Positions 61,927-64,000 of a stretch of 64,000 nucleotides of DNA are shown here, one piece after another (position 1 is the stretch's first letter; each line of letters starts with the position of its first letter). The DNA is from Hippopus hippopus (taxonomy: Eukaryota > Mollusca > Bivalvia > Cardiida > Cardiidae), in contig OX328096.1 in NCBI GenBank assembly GCA_946811185.2, forward strand, positions 46,080,252 through 46,144,251, given 5' to 3'. The notes under the pieces were generated by a model, which searched no databases, was not told where the DNA came from, and saw only the letters and a program-made list of their open reading frames with translations. A program made the translations under genes and the position numbers.

Positions 61927-62390
61927 TTTAACTCATTACCACACGACAAAATCATAGATTTGTAGAAATTGAAAGCATTTGGAGAAGGTAACTTAAATGT
62001 GGTTCAAATGATCGAATTTGTCTTTGATAGGGTAGAAAACATTGAGGGAACAGGAGAAAATGGCCAGTTAACAGCATTTTCTCCTTTTCCCACAATGTTT
62101 TCAAAAGGCTTCTTCCTCAGGGTCGTTGAAACTTGAGATTGTGTGATAAAGGGTTAACTCTTTTATCAAAGGACCAATTTTCAGACTTTTCCCTAAATGA
62201 AAGCATATGCAGACGTCAATTAAAAGGTGACTCAAATGATTTGATTGATTTTTGAAAGGATAGAGAACATTGTGGAAAAAGAAGGAAAAGGTATTGTTTA
62301 GAATCAAGGCGTATATACTGCAAATTTTTTGATGTCTGTTATAGAATTTTCTCAGCCATGAAATCACAAGACACTTTTAGTGTTGACCTC
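61927..62390 (-). mobile_element. Two TTAA MITE copies joined at one TTAA
   Basis: First copy about 61927-62156: TTAACTCATTACCACACGAC at left, TGTGTGATAAAGGG-TTAA at right. The second starts on that TTAA (62153-62156) with CTCTTTTATCAAAGGACC and fades out by about 62390. Confidence 0.7.
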
Positions 62391-62491
62391 TAGTTGGTGA
62401 AAATGACCTGAAACAAGTATACCGTAGTATTTGTTCTTTGCAATAACTAATAGTAATGACATAATGAAAGCACTAACACAGTTATGAATTG

Positions 62492-62921
62492 TGCTCATTA
62501 CCGAATGACAAAATTTTAGACAATTACAGATTGAAAGCATTCACTGATGACATAATTATGAAACCTGACTCAAATCATAGGATTTGTCTTCAATAGGGTA
62601 GAAAACATTTTGAGAAATTCAGAAAATGCTTGTTTTCAGAATTTTCTCCTTTCTGACAATGTTCTGTAGAGCTGTCTTCTTTGGGGCTTTGAAAAAACTT
62701 CAGTTTGGTAATGCTTCTTAACCCTTATCGAGCTAAATAACTAAAATGAAATTTTCAATTCGATAGTAAAAACCCAAAATTGCTATTTCAAAGTTATGTT
62801 TTGGGGAATAGTATCTCATTGGACAGTGTAGATCCAAGATCAGACTGCATGTTGTGTGCAGTCTGATCTTGATCTACACTGTCCACAAAAGGTCAGTGAG
62901 TTGCACTTAGCAGCCAAAGGA
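62492..62921. mobile_element. TTAA MITE abutting a copy of the second TTAA family
   Basis: 62492-62717 is a diverged member of the main family (TTACCGAATGACAAAATTTTAG, GGGTAGAAAACATTTTGAG). 62722-62921 is family 2 (CCCTTATCGAGCTAAATAAC ... TTAGCAGCCAAAGGA). They share the TTAA at 62718-62721; the second TTAA is at 62922-62925. Confidence 0.7.
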
Positions 62922-63097
62922 TTAAGGTGGCATTTAATAACAATAATGGAGTTTTATCAAAATGATACTGAAGGTTTTCAACCCATTCTTATACAAATCT
63001 TAGAATACTAACACTTTCAAGTACAGGCAATACAGAAGAACTGAAATATGATTTACAAGGTTATGTCTCGAGAGCTCACAGTTTTACATTATTACAG

Positions 63098-63283
63098 GTT
63101 CGATTGAAATTGAAGAAACAGATCTACGATGGAGAAGAAGCAGCCATGCAGCATTGTCAGCAATGTTGCCAAGTCATGGAGCCTTTCATTCAGATACAGG
63201 GATCGTATTGTCAAGGACTTTGAAAGACCCACAGAGGAGACGAAGCATAGCAATGAGGCGGAAATCTATTGCGGCAGTGAGAG
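63098..63283 (+). CDS. Candidate internal exon of an unidentified gene
   Basis: 186 nt between TTATTACAG and GTAAAA, phase 1 at both sides, so a symmetric 62-codon cassette. The open frame reads SIEIEETDLRWRRSSHAALS, AMLPSHGAFHSDTGIVLSRT, LKDPQRRRSIAMRRKSIAAV RG. The frame is open beyond the donor for only a short way. It is GC-richer than its surroundings and free of repeat matches. RRRSIAMRRKS contains basophilic kinase-type sites. No family was recognised and no partner exon is visible in the window, so this rests on splice signals, frame and composition only. Confidence 0.4.
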
Positions 63284-63324
63284 GTAAAATGATGAGGCAT
63301 TTCAGTTTCAAGAAAAGTCATTTA

Positions 63325-64000
63325 TCAAACCTTAACCAAACAATCTTATGTTTCACTGACACTACGGTGTAAACCATTTGAAAATATTGTGGGAAAAGGG
63401 GAAAATGCTGGTAATAATCTTTTTCTCCTTTTTTCCTTTTTTTTTTTACCCAGTCTTAGACAGATCTCATCATTTGAGCACAATTAATCTGAAGTCTGTA
63501 ACTCATTTCAATTTGGACAAGTCTAAACATTTTTTTGGTAGGGGATTTATCCACTAATATACAATTTAATCCTTTATCAGATGACAAAATTATAGACTTT
63601 TCAACAGTGAAAGCTTTTGCGGACAACAAATCAAATGTGGCTCAAATAATTGTGTTTGTTTCGATTAGGTTATAAAACGTGGAAAAAGGAAAAATGCTGG
63701 CAACCTTAATGGTTTTATTTGACTGTGAAAAGATAGAAACATTGTTGGAAAAGGAGATAATGCCAGGTTCCAGGGTTTTTTGCTATACCCACAAGATCTC
63801 AAAAAAAGTTTTTGTAAAAAGCATTTTACTTCAGCTGAGTTTTAACGGCCTTGAGGAAGAAAGCTTTGGAAAAGATCCTTGGCATTTTCCCACAATCTTT
63901 TCTACCCTTTTACAAAAGAATCTCATCAGTTTGAGTTGCAGACAACACATTAAATGTGGCCAAAGTGACAGGATTTGTCTTTTATAAGGTAGAAAACTTT
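63325..64000. mobile_element. Three TTAA MITE copies at the window edge
   Basis: About 63330-63548 plus-oriented (ACCAAACAATCTTATG, GGAAAAGGGGAAAATGCTGG). 63567-63825 minus-oriented (ATCCTTTATCAGATGACAAA, AAAAATGCTGGCAACC). From 63838 plus-oriented (TTTTAACGGCCTTGAGGAAG), with a MITE-type GGTAGAAAAC running out of the window. Confidence 0.6.

Noticed and set aside
61848..61930. Continuation of the LINE upstream of 61365
   Set aside because: The readable reverse-transcriptase frame stops near 61365; beyond it the sequence matches the GAGCCATGCTCTG family and then TTAA MITEs.

Overview
The window reads as nuclear DNA of an invertebrate animal, most likely a bivalve mollusc (inference). It is AT-rich, about 95 % non-coding, and built from many families of short DNA transposons, tRNA-derived SINEs, and pearl/HINE-like tandem-unit elements that start with AGGGCCATGATGGCCCT. 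There is no bacterial gene organisation and no CRISPR array. Species cannot be named from sequence alone.

One real protein-coding gene dominates. A UBE2D-family ubiquitin-conjugating enzyme (ortholog group of human UBE2D1-4, fly effete, worm ubc-2) lies on the minus strand. Six short coding exons at 46641-46618, 29390-29327, 27608-27577, 24789-24712, 15201-15096 and 7766-7627 join in frame to a 147-residue protein, exactly the family length, with Cys85, the HPN motif and Asp117 in place. All five introns are GT-AG. The gene spans 39 kb, so 7.6-46.6 kb is almost entirely UBE2D intron. A likely promoter lies at 46.65-46.82 kb. Upstream (46.8-64 kb) is repeat-rich intergenic DNA with a decayed Tc1 element, a truncated LINE and, at 63098-63283 on the plus strand, one plausible but unidentified exon.

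The introns and flanks are packed with mobile DNA. (1) About 30 copies of a roughly 220-bp MITE sit in TTAA, with ends CCCTTTACCAAACAA and a central hairpin (GAGAAAATGCTGGT/ACCAGCATTTTCTC). (2) Elements ending in hairpin + 5 nt + CTAA, many with about 140-150-bp internal tandem units, look like Helentron/HINE (pearl-like) elements. (3) A 4.97-kb Kolobok-like element (17200-22168, TTAA site, end AGGGCAAATC) carries a THAP-domain ORF. (4) Three unrelated foldback-type elements (19953-21186, 38006-39255, 46818-49178) have termini made of short tandem motifs containing GGAC: GGACGTTTTGGCC, GGACAAAAGCCCACTA and TTTGCGGAC. (5) There are SINEs with clear target-site duplications, two dead Tc1 transposases, a pogo-like TIR element, a roughly 2-kb repeat family with CAGGGTTCTCC ends, and several perfect or near-perfect foldbacks.

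Nesting is deep. In UBE2D intron 4, a 2-kb repeat is split by the Kolobok-like element, which contains a TTAA MITE, which is split by a foldback element with a 9-bp target duplication, which holds a 155-bp tandem array apparently derived from the same MITE hairpin. The most novel material is the GGAC-array foldback group and the THAP-bearing TTAA element with mirror-image CRE-like subterminal sites.
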